From the NCBI GenBank assembly GCA_913041025.1, contig CAJWGQ010000003.1:1-59286 (forward strand): a DNA stretch of 59,286 nt. Direction: 5' to 3'. The notes under the pieces are model-generated. The model was not told the DNA's origin. It was given only the letters and a program-made list of their open reading frames with translations, and ran no database searches. Of the stretch, positions 8,447 through 16,797 are shown piece after piece. The stretch comes from an uncultured Gammaproteobacteria bacterium (GTDB lineage Bacteria; Pseudomonadota; Gammaproteobacteria; Pseudomonadales; Azotimanducaceae_A). The position numbers were made by a program, and so were the translations under genes. The first letter of the stretch is position 1, and each line of letters opens with the position of its first letter.

Positions 8447-9448
8447 GTGAGACTGCTCACTATAAAAAAAGTGAAATCCATTTTGTTTACCTTTCTCTTT
8501 TTGGCCCTTCTCGGCTGTGCGCCAGCAGGGACGATTATGGAGGTCGTTCCTGTCAGCGAAACAGAACCGGTATTGGATGACGACGATGCGGCGGATGATA
8601 GCGTCGTTTTGTCATCGATGGACGGGCAACGAGTCTGGATCGTTGGAACAAACAAGAGGAGGGGGCTTGTTTGGTACGATATTCAGGGAAAGGAACTCGG
8701 TCGTTTGGAGGTGGGCCGCCTCAACAACGTTGATGCGGTCAGAATTGGCGACACAAATCGGTTTAATTTGGCTGCGGGAAATAGGACTGATCTTACTATC
8801 GATTTGTTTGAAGCGGATTTGGATGAGGGCTTGATTAAACCCTCTGGTCAAATCACCTTGTCCTTAGATGATGCTTATGGCCTTTGCGCCTTGGACAGCA
8901 CGATAGCGATTGGAGATAAAAGCGGCAATGTACAACTTTGGAGTTGGGCTGAACAATCAATTATTCGCGAGATTGAATTCGAATCTTCCACCGAGGGCTG
9001 CGTCTTCGACTCGCAAAATAATCACCTTTTTGTTGGAGAGGAAGAGAAGGGGATATGGAGAGTGGAGCTTTCTTCTGGAGAAAAGTTTCTATTTGATGAT
9101 ATTGACTTAGGAAATTTGAGCGCCGATGTTGAAGGGTTAGATATTTATGAGTCGGAAGATCGGCGTGTTCTGTTGGCTTCAAGTCAAGGAGACGACACTT
9201 TTGTAGCTTATGATATTGAAGCTGGAAAAGTCCTATCGAAATTTCATGTTGGTGAGTCCTTGGACGGCAAAACTGATGAAGTGACCCACACCGATGGAAT
9301 TTCGATTCTGTCGAAGGCTGTCGGTAATTTTCCTGAGGGCCTTTTGGTTGTTCAGGATGACGATAACGTGGACCAAGACGGACAACAGATGAATCAGAAT
9401 TTTAAAGTTGTAGATTGGCGTTCCGTAGCACGTTTGATTCAGAATTGA
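8447..9448 (+). CDS. Beta-propeller phytase, outer-membrane lipoprotein
   Basis: The 333-residue protein has a lipobox LLGC (lipidated Cys24, next residue Ala, so probably sorted to the outer membrane). A six-bladed beta-propeller phytase domain follows. Diagnostic segments are GRLNNVDAV (90-98), STEGCVFD (181-188), DVEGLDIYE (227-235), ASSQGDDTFVAYD (244-256), HTDGISI (281-287), FPEGLLVVQDDDN (295-307) and NFKVVDWRSVA (318-328). Such enzymes are calcium-dependent and release phosphate from inositol hexakisphosphate. The acidic DDDDAADD stretch after the lipobox is a likely linker. The GTG start at 8447 follows AGGA. It forms an operon with the upstream receptor, and its last 10 bp overlap the convergent M48 protease gene. 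Confidence 0.9.
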   Translation: MRLLTIKKVKSILFTFLFLALLGCAPAGTIMEVVPVSETEPVLDDDDAADDSVVLSSMDGQRVWIVGTNKRRGLVWYDIQGKELGRLEVGRLNNVDAVRIGDTNRFNLAAGNRTDLTIDLFEADLDEGLIKPSGQITLSLDDAYGLCALDSTIAIGDKSGNVQLWSWAEQSIIREIEFESSTEGCVFDSQNNHLFVGEEEKGIWRVELSSGEKFLFDDIDLGNLSADVEGLDIYESEDRRVLLASSQGDDTFVAYDIEAGKVLSKFHVGESLDGKTDEVTHTDGISILSKAVGNFPEGLLVVQDDDNVDQDGQQMNQNFKVVDWRSVARLIQN

Positions 9449-11289
9449 GCTGAAATCTGCTCGCGATAAGGAAGAGGACAATCAAGCGCAGAGCAGATTC
9501 CCTGCAGTAGTACCCGCTCTTCAAGAGTTACTGTCTTGTCGGACTGAATGCATAGATATGAGGCATCTATTAATTGTTTTTTTGCGCCAGGGGAGAGTTC
9601 CCGAATAGTTTCTATCAACGAATTTAGCTGACGAAAGTCGAAGTAATCTATGTATTTAAAAGCCAGGTCGAGATTAATCGATCGGGCTGCTGACTCATAA
9701 GATTTTCGACACCGTTCTTCTGAACTGTCTGAGTGACTGGCTAGGATAGAGAGCAACTCGGCAATCTCTTTCTTAATCCTTAGGAGGTTTTTTATCCTCC
9801 CGCGCGCGGGTTTTATGTTTTCGAATTCACTATAGAGTGATTGGGTTAAGACTCTGTGCAGGGTCCATTCGAACAGATCGACTTTTCCATCAGACACAAT
9901 AATTTCGTTAATGTTTGAACTGAAAATTCGGTACTGTGCCTTTGACAGTTGTTTGAGCGTTGGCACTGTCATGAGTGCCAGGTTGAACCGATCTGACGGG
10001 TTAGTCTCGTTGACACTATCAAGTAGTTTGTTGAGACATTCAGGGACTCCTTTTTCGGCTTTTTGAGCAAGAAATAGAAGCTGTTTTTGCCGCAAGGTTT
10101 CATCTTTTGAGAGCAAGAGAGCATAAATTAGCGCCCGAGCTTCAAACACATTATAAGTGCTTGTTGCTATCTGGCCGGGTAAGTCAGTGAGGAACTGGTT
10201 TGCCTTGTCGAGACTCGCTTCATTGATCTGTCCGATTTGATCGCTGAAGTTGGAGACTAGGTTGCTGGATTTCGCGCTCTTGGAGAAACTGTTGGCTTGA
10301 GTTTCTTGGCCACTTGATTTCAGTGTTTCAACGAATTTCCCATTCCAATTTGGGTCAATGGCTAGGATTCTTTTTTCTAGTGGCGGATGCGTGGCCAATA
10401 AGCCAGAGCTGAACTTCGGTAAAATGGATCCAAAGAACATATGGCTCGCTTGTTCGGCATTTTTCTGGCGTAGGTGCGATTGTTCAGCATGGCCTCCTAT
10501 CTTTTTTAGGGCGTTAGCGATACCACTTTGCAGTCTCGTGAACTGGACGGCTGATGCGTCGGCAAGGTATTCCCTTTGCCGGCTGACCGATGCCTTAATC
10601 AGATTGCCAAAAAAGAGCCCTCCAAAACCAATCACCACAAGACCCAGTCCCAAGGCGAGCAACGGCATTGCGTTCTTTCTTTGAAATGCGGCGCCCCGTA
10701 ACAGGCTGTAACCAATTATTCCTATAAAGACGATGCCGTGGAGAATCGCTATCAGGCGCAAATTCAGGCTCATGTCTCCGTTCAATATATGACTGAATTC
10801 GTGAGCAACGACGCCTTGAAGCTCTGATCGGTTTAACAGGTCCAGAGTGCCTTGATTGATTCCTATGACTGCATCTCGCTGGGTCAGGCCAGCCGCGAAG
10901 GCATTGATGCTTTGTTCTGGAATGAGATAAACAGGAGGCGCGGGCATGCCCGCTGCAAGGGCCATCTCCTGGACAATGTTGAGTAATTGCCGGTGTTGTC
11001 TGTTTTGTGTATCGCTCGGGATTAATCTTCCGCCCAGCATTTCCGCTATCACACGACCTCCTCCTTTAAGCGAGAGGTACTTATAGGTAATGGCAATAAT
11101 TATTACGCCAAGGACGACCAGAGAGATCTCGATTGGAGAAAGAGCGATGCCCATATCCGTATTGGCGGCAAGTAAGAAGTTGACCAGCACATTAGTCAGG
11201 GTGATCAAAATAATAACTGCGCAAATGAACAGAAAGACTAAGAGAGCGGTGTTTCGTTTGGCTTTTTCCTGTGCCTGGAAAAAATTCAC
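9439..11289 (-). CDS. M48-family membrane zinc metalloprotease with TerB-like C-terminal region
   Basis: A 616-residue protein with hydrophobic segments near 17-40, 55-70, 183-196 and 208-230. The zinc motif HEFSH is at residues 163-167, and the third ligand is probably Glu240 in RQREYLADAS; this is the HtpX/M48 fold. HtpX proper is about 290 residues. The extra 280-residue C-terminal part holds TerB-like helices (EIIVSDGKVDLFEW, DKTVTLEERVLLQGI). LemA is encoded 20 bp upstream on the same strand, a pairing seen in many bacteria. A role in envelope protein quality control is family-based inference; substrates are unknown. Confidence 0.9.
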   Translation of the reverse strand: MNFFQAQEKAKRNTALLVFLFICAVIILITLTNVLVNFLLAANTDMGIALSPIEISLVVLGVIIIAITYKYLSLKGGGRVIAEMLGGRLIPSDTQNRQHRQLLNIVQEMALAAGMPAPPVYLIPEQSINAFAAGLTQRDAVIGINQGTLDLLNRSELQGVVAHEFSHILNGDMSLNLRLIAILHGIVFIGIIGYSLLRGAAFQRKNAMPLLALGLGLVVIGFGGLFFGNLIKASVSRQREYLADASAVQFTRLQSGIANALKKIGGHAEQSHLRQKNAEQASHMFFGSILPKFSSGLLATHPPLEKRILAIDPNWNGKFVETLKSSGQETQANSFSKSAKSSNLVSNFSDQIGQINEASLDKANQFLTDLPGQIATSTYNVFEARALIYALLLSKDETLRQKQLLFLAQKAEKGVPECLNKLLDSVNETNPSDRFNLALMTVPTLKQLSKAQYRIFSSNINEIIVSDGKVDLFEWTLHRVLTQSLYSEFENIKPARGRIKNLLRIKKEIAELLSILASHSDSSEERCRKSYESAARSINLDLAFKYIDYFDFRQLNSLIETIRELSPGAKKQLIDASYLCIQSDKTVTLEERVLLQGICSALDCPLPYREQISAQF

Positions 11290-11309
11290 GGCTGCCTATA
11301 AAAGAAAAG

Positions 11310-11903
11310 TCAGTTGAACGAGATTGAGGGCGCCGCCTGGATGGCCTCTGAATCCGCGAATTCCAGGAGTTCCGCATCTATCCCATGACTGAAAAAACCG
11401 GCAAATATGACGGGAGGGAAAGACTGACGGTAGGTGTTGTATTCGGTCACCTGGTCGTTGTAGCCCTGACGAGCAAAGGCAACCTTATTTTCCGTTGATG
11501 TAAGCTCTTCCGTGAGTTGCATCATGTTTTGATTTGCTTTCAGGTCTGGATAGGCTTCCATGACGACATTGAGTCGGCCTAAGGCATTACCAAGAATGCC
11601 CTCGGCGCTGGAGAGTTCTTTGATGGCATTCGGATCACTAGGATTGTCTGCAGCTGATTGAAGGCCATTCATCGCCTGGTTTCTGGCTTGTATTACAGAC
11701 TCTAGGGTTTCTTTTTCGTGTGACAGATAGCCTTTAGCGGTCTCTACTAGATTAGGTATCAAATCGTAGCGGCGCTTTAACTGGATCTCGATTTGAGAAA
11801 ATCCGTTCTCATAACGATTTTTTAGGGCCACCAGCTGATTGTAGATCGAAGCAATCCAAAACCCCAATAGAGCGATAACTGCTATGACGATTATCCATTC
11901 CAT
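11310..11903 (-). CDS. lemA: LemA family membrane-anchored protein
   Basis: A 197-residue protein with one N-terminal membrane helix (IIVIAVIALLGFWIASIY). The conserved LemA body follows: NQLVALKNRYENGFSQIEIQ, KRRYDLIPNLVETAKGYLSHE, LNVVMEAYPDLKANQNMMQL and ENKVAFARQGYND. Length and architecture are normal for the family. The biochemical role is not established. It is the first gene of a two-gene operon with the M48 protease, which suggests it acts as partner or scaffold for that protease. Confidence 0.93.
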   Translation of the reverse strand: MEWIIVIAVIALLGFWIASIYNQLVALKNRYENGFSQIEIQLKRRYDLIPNLVETAKGYLSHEKETLESVIQARNQAMNGLQSAADNPSDPNAIKELSSAEGILGNALGRLNVVMEAYPDLKANQNMMQLTEELTSTENKVAFARQGYNDQVTEYNTYRQSFPPVIFAGFFSHGIDAELLEFADSEAIQAAPSISFN

Positions 11904-12011
11904 ATTAAATACCTAGTAACCTTACTACCTTATATTTGCTTCTTGGGCCGAAAACTCACTTCTTTTAAGAATCTCAGTAAGTTTTCGATCTGCTTGCCAG
12001 GGCATAGCGAT

Positions 12012-13205
12012 TCAGTCGGGTAGTCCAAGCACGCGTTTTGATATCACGTTTAATTGAACTTCGCTGGTACCTCCCTCAATTGAGTTCGCCTTAGATCGCA
12101 ACCACTGTCTGGTCGTTCCGATTTCTTTCTCGGAGAAAGTAGTGCCGGTCCATCCCACTGATTGAGTTCCCATCATTTCGAGCATTCTTTCGTATTTTCT
12201 TTTGTTTTGTTCAGTGCCGTAGTATTTGAAAATAGATGCGAGATTGCCGTCTGGATTGCCTGCCTTGGCTTCCTCGCCCGCCCTAGACATGGTCAACTGG
12301 AAGGCTTTGTCGTTCATACGATGGTTTGTTACATCGGTGCGAACGAAAGGATCGGAGATTCTGCCGTTCTCCACACCAATATAGTCTTTGGCGACGTCTT
12401 CGAGTCTTGTTCCGGTGCCTCCCGCGGCGCTGTTTCCGCCGATACCCGATATCATTTGTCTTTCGTGTTGGAGTAGCCTCTTCGCGATGGTCCATCCTTT
12501 ATTGAGTTCGCCGATAAGGTGAGCTTTGGGGACTTTGACATTGTCGAAAAACGTCTGACAAAAAGGCGAGGACCCGCTGACGAGTTTAATTGGCGATGTG
12601 GTCACTCCTTCGCTCTCCATATCGAAAAGCAAAAAACTGATGCCATCATGTTTCGCGGCCTCTCCGTCGGTGCGAACTAAGCAAAAAATCCAATCTGCCT
12701 CGTCTGCGTATGAAGTCCATATCTTGGAGCCGTTAACCAGATAGTAGTCTCCCTGGTCCTCAGCTTTGGTTTGAAGACCGGCCAGGTCTGAGCCAGAACC
12801 GGGCTCTGAATAGCCTTGGCACCAGCGGATTTCACCTCTGGCGATTTGGGGTAAGTAATGTAGTTTTTGCTCTTCGCTGGCAAATTCGAGCAGTGCAGGT
12901 CCTAGCATCCATATGCCAAAACTCTGCAAAGGCGAACGCGCTCTTATGCGCCCCATCTCTTGCATAAGCACTTTGTCTTCGTCAGCTGAAAGGCCTCCGC
13001 CGCCATATTCTTGTGGCCACCGTGGAACGGTCCAGCCTTTTTCGGCCATACGCTCCATCCAGATTTTAGAATCTGGGTTGACCCATGCTTGTTTTCTGCC
13101 CCCCCAAATAACTTCTTCTTCAGGCGTTGGCGTACGCATCGATTGAGGGCAGTTGTCTTCGAGCCAGCTTCGGGTTTCTTTTCTAAATTCTTCTAGATTG
13201 GACAT
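12012..13205 (-). CDS. Acyl-CoA dehydrogenase (FadE-type)
   Basis: A 397-residue flavoprotein of the acyl-CoA dehydrogenase superfamily. The FAD/substrate segment WCQGYSEPGSGSDLAGL and the beta-domain VNGSKIWTSYADEADW are clear, and the C-terminal IEGGTSEVQLNVISKRVLGL closes the FAD site. Where medium-chain enzymes have the catalytic Glu (YEGT), this protein has Gly, with a Glu one residue earlier. It resembles FadE proteins of steroid and branched-acyl pathways. Substrate cannot be assigned. The next gene upstream is divergent (13321), so 13206-13320 must hold two promoters. Confidence 0.9.
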   Translation of the reverse strand: MSNLEEFRKETRSWLEDNCPQSMRTPTPEEEVIWGGRKQAWVNPDSKIWMERMAEKGWTVPRWPQEYGGGGLSADEDKVLMQEMGRIRARSPLQSFGIWMLGPALLEFASEEQKLHYLPQIARGEIRWCQGYSEPGSGSDLAGLQTKAEDQGDYYLVNGSKIWTSYADEADWIFCLVRTDGEAAKHDGISFLLFDMESEGVTTSPIKLVSGSSPFCQTFFDNVKVPKAHLIGELNKGWTIAKRLLQHERQMISGIGGNSAAGGTGTRLEDVAKDYIGVENGRISDPFVRTDVTNHRMNDKAFQLTMSRAGEEAKAGNPDGNLASIFKYYGTEQNKRKYERMLEMMGTQSVGWTGTTFSEKEIGTTRQWLRSKANSIEGGTSEVQLNVISKRVLGLPD

Positions 13206-13320
13206 AATTACTCGTCTGCATCATTACTGTACTGTCGCGTATTTTAAACAAACCGAGCTGAGCAAACTAGAACAATAAGCTATAGTTGTAGGCGATCAGT
13301 TTATTCGCGAGGACAAGGTT

Positions 13321-13800
13321 TTGGGGGAGATTGGCAAAGAAGCCTTCAGAAAAACGATGGGTCAGTTCTGTACTGGCGTGGTCGTGGCGACGGCTTTCGA
13401 TGATAAACAGCCAATAGGATTGACTCTTCAATCCTTTGTGTCGATCTCTCTGGACCCATTGCTCGTCGGGATCTCTCCGGGAAAAAGCTCGGTCACTTGG
13501 CCTCTTATAAGAGAGGTCGGTAAATTCTGTATTAACATTTTAGCTCACGACCAGAAATCGATTTGTGAGGCCATGTCTAAAAGCGGGAAAGACAAATTCA
13601 TGAATATTGACTGGAATCTAAGTCAACGTGGGTTCCCAGTTTTTCCTGGAAATATAGCTACCACTGAGTGTGATATCGAGAGTGAATACGATGCAGGAGA
13701 TCATACAATTGTGATAGGCCGGGTAACTGATTTCGAGCTTAACGATCACGAAAAGGATCCCTTGGCCTTTTTTAGGGGAGCGTATGGAACTTTCATTTAA
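13321..13800 (+). CDS. Flavin reductase-like protein (HpaC/NtaB-type)
   Basis: A 159-residue protein with the flavin reductase split-barrel pattern: FRKTMGQFCTGVVVATA, then GLTLQSFVSISLDPLLVGIS, then FCINILAHDQ. These proteins supply reduced FMN or FAD to a partner monooxygenase or act as small FMN oxidoreductases. The start is TTG at 13321 with GAGG about eight bases upstream. It is followed 15 bp later by a nitronate monooxygenase-like gene on the same strand, and luciferase-like and acyl-CoA genes are nearby. Its partner is unknown. Confidence 0.85.
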   Translation: MGEIGKEAFRKTMGQFCTGVVVATAFDDKQPIGLTLQSFVSISLDPLLVGISPGKSSVTWPLIREVGKFCINILAHDQKSICEAMSKSGKDKFMNIDWNLSQRGFPVFPGNIATTECDIESEYDAGDHTIVIGRVTDFELNDHEKDPLAFFRGAYGTFI

Positions 13801-13815
13801 AGGATGGAGTTGGGT

Positions 13816-14946
13816 ATGAATTTGTCGACGCGGGTTTGTGAGATTTTAGAAATTGAGAAGCCGATTGTTTTGGCAGGTATGGGAGGCGCGAGTTGCCCCG
13901 CATTGGCAGCGGCAGTCTCTAATGCCGGCGGACTGGGGGTTCTTGGGGCAGCCGGATGCGGTCCGTCGATGCTGAGAGACTGGATCAAAGAAACGCGCGA
14001 GCTCACAGATAAACCTTTTGGGGTCGACACGTTGCTTCCCGCTTCTGTTCGGAGAGCTAACTATGATGATCAAGAGGGCCCAACGCCCCAGGATCTGATA
14101 CCAGAACGTCAGGAATTCGCGCGTGAATTTATGGAGAAAGAAGGTCTCGATGCTTCTGATCTCGAAGCTCTTCAGAGCCTTCAGAGAAAAACGATTCCTG
14201 GAGAACCGGCACCATTAACCAAAGAGTTTTTTGAAGCCCAAATGGAAGTTGTGATCCAAGAGCGTGTGCCGGTATACGCGTCTGGTTTGGGAAATCCGGG
14301 GCCATGGATGAACGATTTGAGAGCTAATGGAACGAAGGTCATGGCTGTAGTGGGTGCTGTTCGTCATGCGATTCAGGTCAAATCCTCTGGTTTAGATATC
14401 ATTGTCGCGCAGGGACACGATGGTGGGGGGCATAATTCACCAATAGGTACGATGGCGCTGATACCCCAGGTCGTTGATGCAGTGGGTGATACGCCTGTTC
14501 TGGGTGCTGGGGGTATCGTTGACGGTAGGGGCATTGCGGCAGCGATCATGCTCGGCGCAGAAGGGGTTTGGATTGGCTCGGCGTTTTTAGCCTCGGAAGA
14601 AGCAAATATCTTTGATTTTCAGAAGGAGGCCATTGTCGAGGCGACCGAGGAGGGCACCTCTGTCTCCAGAACTGTCACGGGTAAACCTGCCCGCATTATT
14701 AAAAGTAAGTGGACTGAACATTGGGTTAAAGAGGAGGTCGATCCTCTACCGATGCCTTTTCAAGGTCAAATTTCTGGACCGGTTATGGCGGCCGCAAACC
14801 GAGATGGTAGAGGCGATATCAATCCTGGGTTCGCTGGGCAAGGGATCGGCATGATTAAAGCGGTTCGACCTGCCAAAGACATTTTTGACGAATTAGTCTA
14901 TGGCTCAGAGCAGGCCCTCGCGAGGACATCAAACCTGCTGAGCTAG
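13816..14946 (+). CDS. Nitronate monooxygenase/2-nitropropane dioxygenase family FMN enzyme
   Basis: A TIM-barrel FMN protein: N-terminal KPIVLAGMGGASCPALAAA, then GGLGVLGAAGCGP, the active-site GHDGGGHNSPIGTMAL, then PVLGAGGIVDGRGIAAA and GAEGVWIGSAFLA. The family oxidises nitronates with O2 or, in other members, reduces enone or acyl-CoA substrates. Beside acyl-CoA catabolic genes the second possibility is real. The ATG at 13816 has GGAG seven bases upstream, whereas the ATG at 13804 lies directly on an AAGG, so 13816 is preferred. It probably forms an operon with the flavin reductase. Confidence 0.87.
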   Translation: MNLSTRVCEILEIEKPIVLAGMGGASCPALAAAVSNAGGLGVLGAAGCGPSMLRDWIKETRELTDKPFGVDTLLPASVRRANYDDQEGPTPQDLIPERQEFAREFMEKEGLDASDLEALQSLQRKTIPGEPAPLTKEFFEAQMEVVIQERVPVYASGLGNPGPWMNDLRANGTKVMAVVGAVRHAIQVKSSGLDIIVAQGHDGGGHNSPIGTMALIPQVVDAVGDTPVLGAGGIVDGRGIAAAIMLGAEGVWIGSAFLASEEANIFDFQKEAIVEATEEGTSVSRTVTGKPARIIKSKWTEHWVKEEVDPLPMPFQGQISGPVMAAANRDGRGDINPGFAGQGIGMIKAVRPAKDIFDELVYGSEQALARTSNLLS

Positions 14947-15040
14947 TTTTTCAAATAACTAATCAGGATCCTTGAAAATATGAACAGGTCTTCCTAGTGG
15001 TTATAAAGCTGATAGCGAAAAACTAGGGTATATGGATTAA

Positions 15041-15910
15041 TTAGTTTGCTAATTGCTCGAGACACTCCCAATGTAAAGCTCCAACGTCTCCGTTTGGGTT
15101 GATTGGCTGAATACACACGTGCGAAGCACCCGCGTCGAAGTGTTCTTGAATTCGAGATTTTATCTGTTCGACTTTCCCCCAGGCGAAGGTCGTGTCGATG
15201 AACTTATCCGAACTTTGGTTGATGTCTTCTTCACTCAGGCCCATCCGGAGCCAGTTGTTTCTATAGTTAGGTAGCGTTTGGTACATCGCGGCTGCTTTTC
15301 GGGCTAGATCCCGGGCTTTAGAGGGGTCTTCCTCCAAAACGACTTTTTGTTCGACACAAAGCCAGGCGTCTGGCCCCATGATTGATCGTGCAGTTTCCGT
15401 GTGGTCTGGCGAGGAAAAATAGGGGTGGGCTCCATTACAATGTTCTGCTGCGAGTTCGAGCATTTTAGGACCTAACGCCGCTATAACTGTGGGAGGTGTT
15501 TCTGAATGAGTAAGGGCCATGTAAGGTGAGCTTTTCATTTTCTCCAGATAATCCTTCATGGTTTGAACCGGCGGACCATATTTCAAACCTCTGACGCCTT
15601 CTACTAAGGGTTTGTGGGAGACTCCAAGCCCGAGAAGAAATCGGCCATCAGATTGCTCTGCGAGTGTATGCTGAGCAGACAATGTCGCGCCAGGCTCTCG
15701 GTTGTAGATGTTTGCGATTCCCGTCGCCACGACTAATTTTTCGGTATTAGCTAGTAACCATGAAGCAAGGACCATAGGGTTTTTTCCGACTGCCTCTGGT
15801 AGCCAAAGCGCACTGTATCCAAGCTTCTCGATTTTTTTAGCAGTTTCGGCTGACTGGCTACTGTTTAAGGGGTCCAGAAAGAACCACACGCCTAGTTTCC
15901 CTAGATTCAT
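15041..15910 (-). CDS. Luciferase-like (LLM) oxidoreductase, probable F420-dependent type
   Basis: A 289-residue luciferase-like TIM barrel: GVWFFLDPLNSSQSAETAKK, GYSALWLPEA, ATGIANIYNREP, RFLLGLGVSH and GASHVCIQPIN. The pattern resembles the actinobacterial-type F420-dependent LLM group rather than the FMNH2-dependent alkane monooxygenases, but cofactor choice cannot be proven here. It is followed on the same strand by an acyl-CoA dehydrogenase far downstream and preceded 29 bp upstream by an enoyl-CoA hydratase, suggesting a shared catabolic transcript. Confidence 0.83.
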   Translation of the reverse strand: MNLGKLGVWFFLDPLNSSQSAETAKKIEKLGYSALWLPEAVGKNPMVLASWLLANTEKLVVATGIANIYNREPGATLSAQHTLAEQSDGRFLLGLGVSHKPLVEGVRGLKYGPPVQTMKDYLEKMKSSPYMALTHSETPPTVIAALGPKMLELAAEHCNGAHPYFSSPDHTETARSIMGPDAWLCVEQKVVLEEDPSKARDLARKAAAMYQTLPNYRNNWLRMGLSEEDINQSSDKFIDTTFAWGKVEQIKSRIQEHFDAGASHVCIQPINPNGDVGALHWECLEQLAN

Positions 15911-15939
15911 CTGTTTTCTCCTATTTTTGCTATCCGCAA

Positions 15940-16740
15940 CTAATTGCCAGAAAAGTTACCTGGCCTCCTTTCGGCGACCGCCCTGATGCCCTCGTAAGCA
16001 TCTTGAGTTCCTCTGAGTCTTTGTTGTTCAGAGAGTTCGTGTTTTGTTATCTCGCTAACCTGACGCTCCATGTCTGCCTGCATTGTCGCCCTCACAGAAG
16101 AAATCGCAAGGGGCGCGTTTTGGGCGATTTCGAAGGCTAGGCTAGCGGCTTCTTTTCTCACGTTTTCTGGCGAAACTAGTTTATCAATCAAACCCAGTTC
16201 CAGTGCGGCCGGCCCGGATATTCTGCTGCCTGTGAGTAACAATCGGTGGGCATTTTGTGTGCCGACTAGTCTAGGTAGAGTGTGCGTGATACCGAATCCT
16301 TGATGAAGACCTAGTTTAACGAAGTTCGCTGAAAAACGAGTTTGTTCAGATCCAACTCTAAAGTCTGCGACCAGAGCCAGTCCAAAACCTCCTCCTATAG
16401 CAGCCCCATGAACAGCGGCGACAATGGGTTTGCGACATGCAAATAACTTAGCGGCTTCGGTATAGAGTTTACCGGTAGTATTTTGGAACCCTTTTTCGGT
16501 AAAATCGCTGCTCCCTGATTCATCAGGCTGACCAGAACCGAAGTTTGCTCCCGCGCAAAAGGATTTGCCTTCAGACGCAAGTACGATTGCTCTGCAATTT
16601 GAGTCATGGCCTAGTATGTCGAAGGCTTTGGATAGCTGCTGAATTAGAACTAAGTCAAAAAAGTTGTGTGGCGCGCGCTGTATTTCGACAGTTGCGACCA
16701 GGTTTTCGACAGAAACTTGGATATCAGTGAAATCGTTCAT
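15940..16740 (-). CDS. Enoyl-CoA hydratase/isomerase family protein
   Basis: A 266-residue crotonase-fold protein. The oxyanion-hole segments are CRAIVLASEGKSFCAGANFG and AAVHGAAIGGGFGLALVADF. The active-site loop reads FSANFVKLGLHQGFGITHTL, where Lys/Leu replace the usual first catalytic Glu of true hydratases. It may therefore be an isomerase, hydrolase or other crotonase-type enzyme. It heads a minus-strand pair with the LLM gene and is divergent from the MATE gene, with only 57 bp between them. Confidence 0.86.
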   Translation of the reverse strand: MNDFTDIQVSVENLVATVEIQRAPHNFFDLVLIQQLSKAFDILGHDSNCRAIVLASEGKSFCAGANFGSGQPDESGSSDFTEKGFQNTTGKLYTEAAKLFACRKPIVAAVHGAAIGGGFGLALVADFRVGSEQTRFSANFVKLGLHQGFGITHTLPRLVGTQNAHRLLLTGSRISGPAALELGLIDKLVSPENVRKEAASLAFEIAQNAPLAISSVRATMQADMERQVSEITKHELSEQQRLRGTQDAYEGIRAVAERRPGNFSGN

Positions 16741-16797
16741 GATGCAATGAGTATTTTTGATCGATCATATCAATAGGGGAAAAGAGGTAAACAATCT

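Noticed and set aside
14947..15040. Hairpin TTTTCAA/TTGAAAA after the nitronate monooxygenase-like gene
   Set aside because: The stem is AT-rich with a long loop and no T tract; likely chance.
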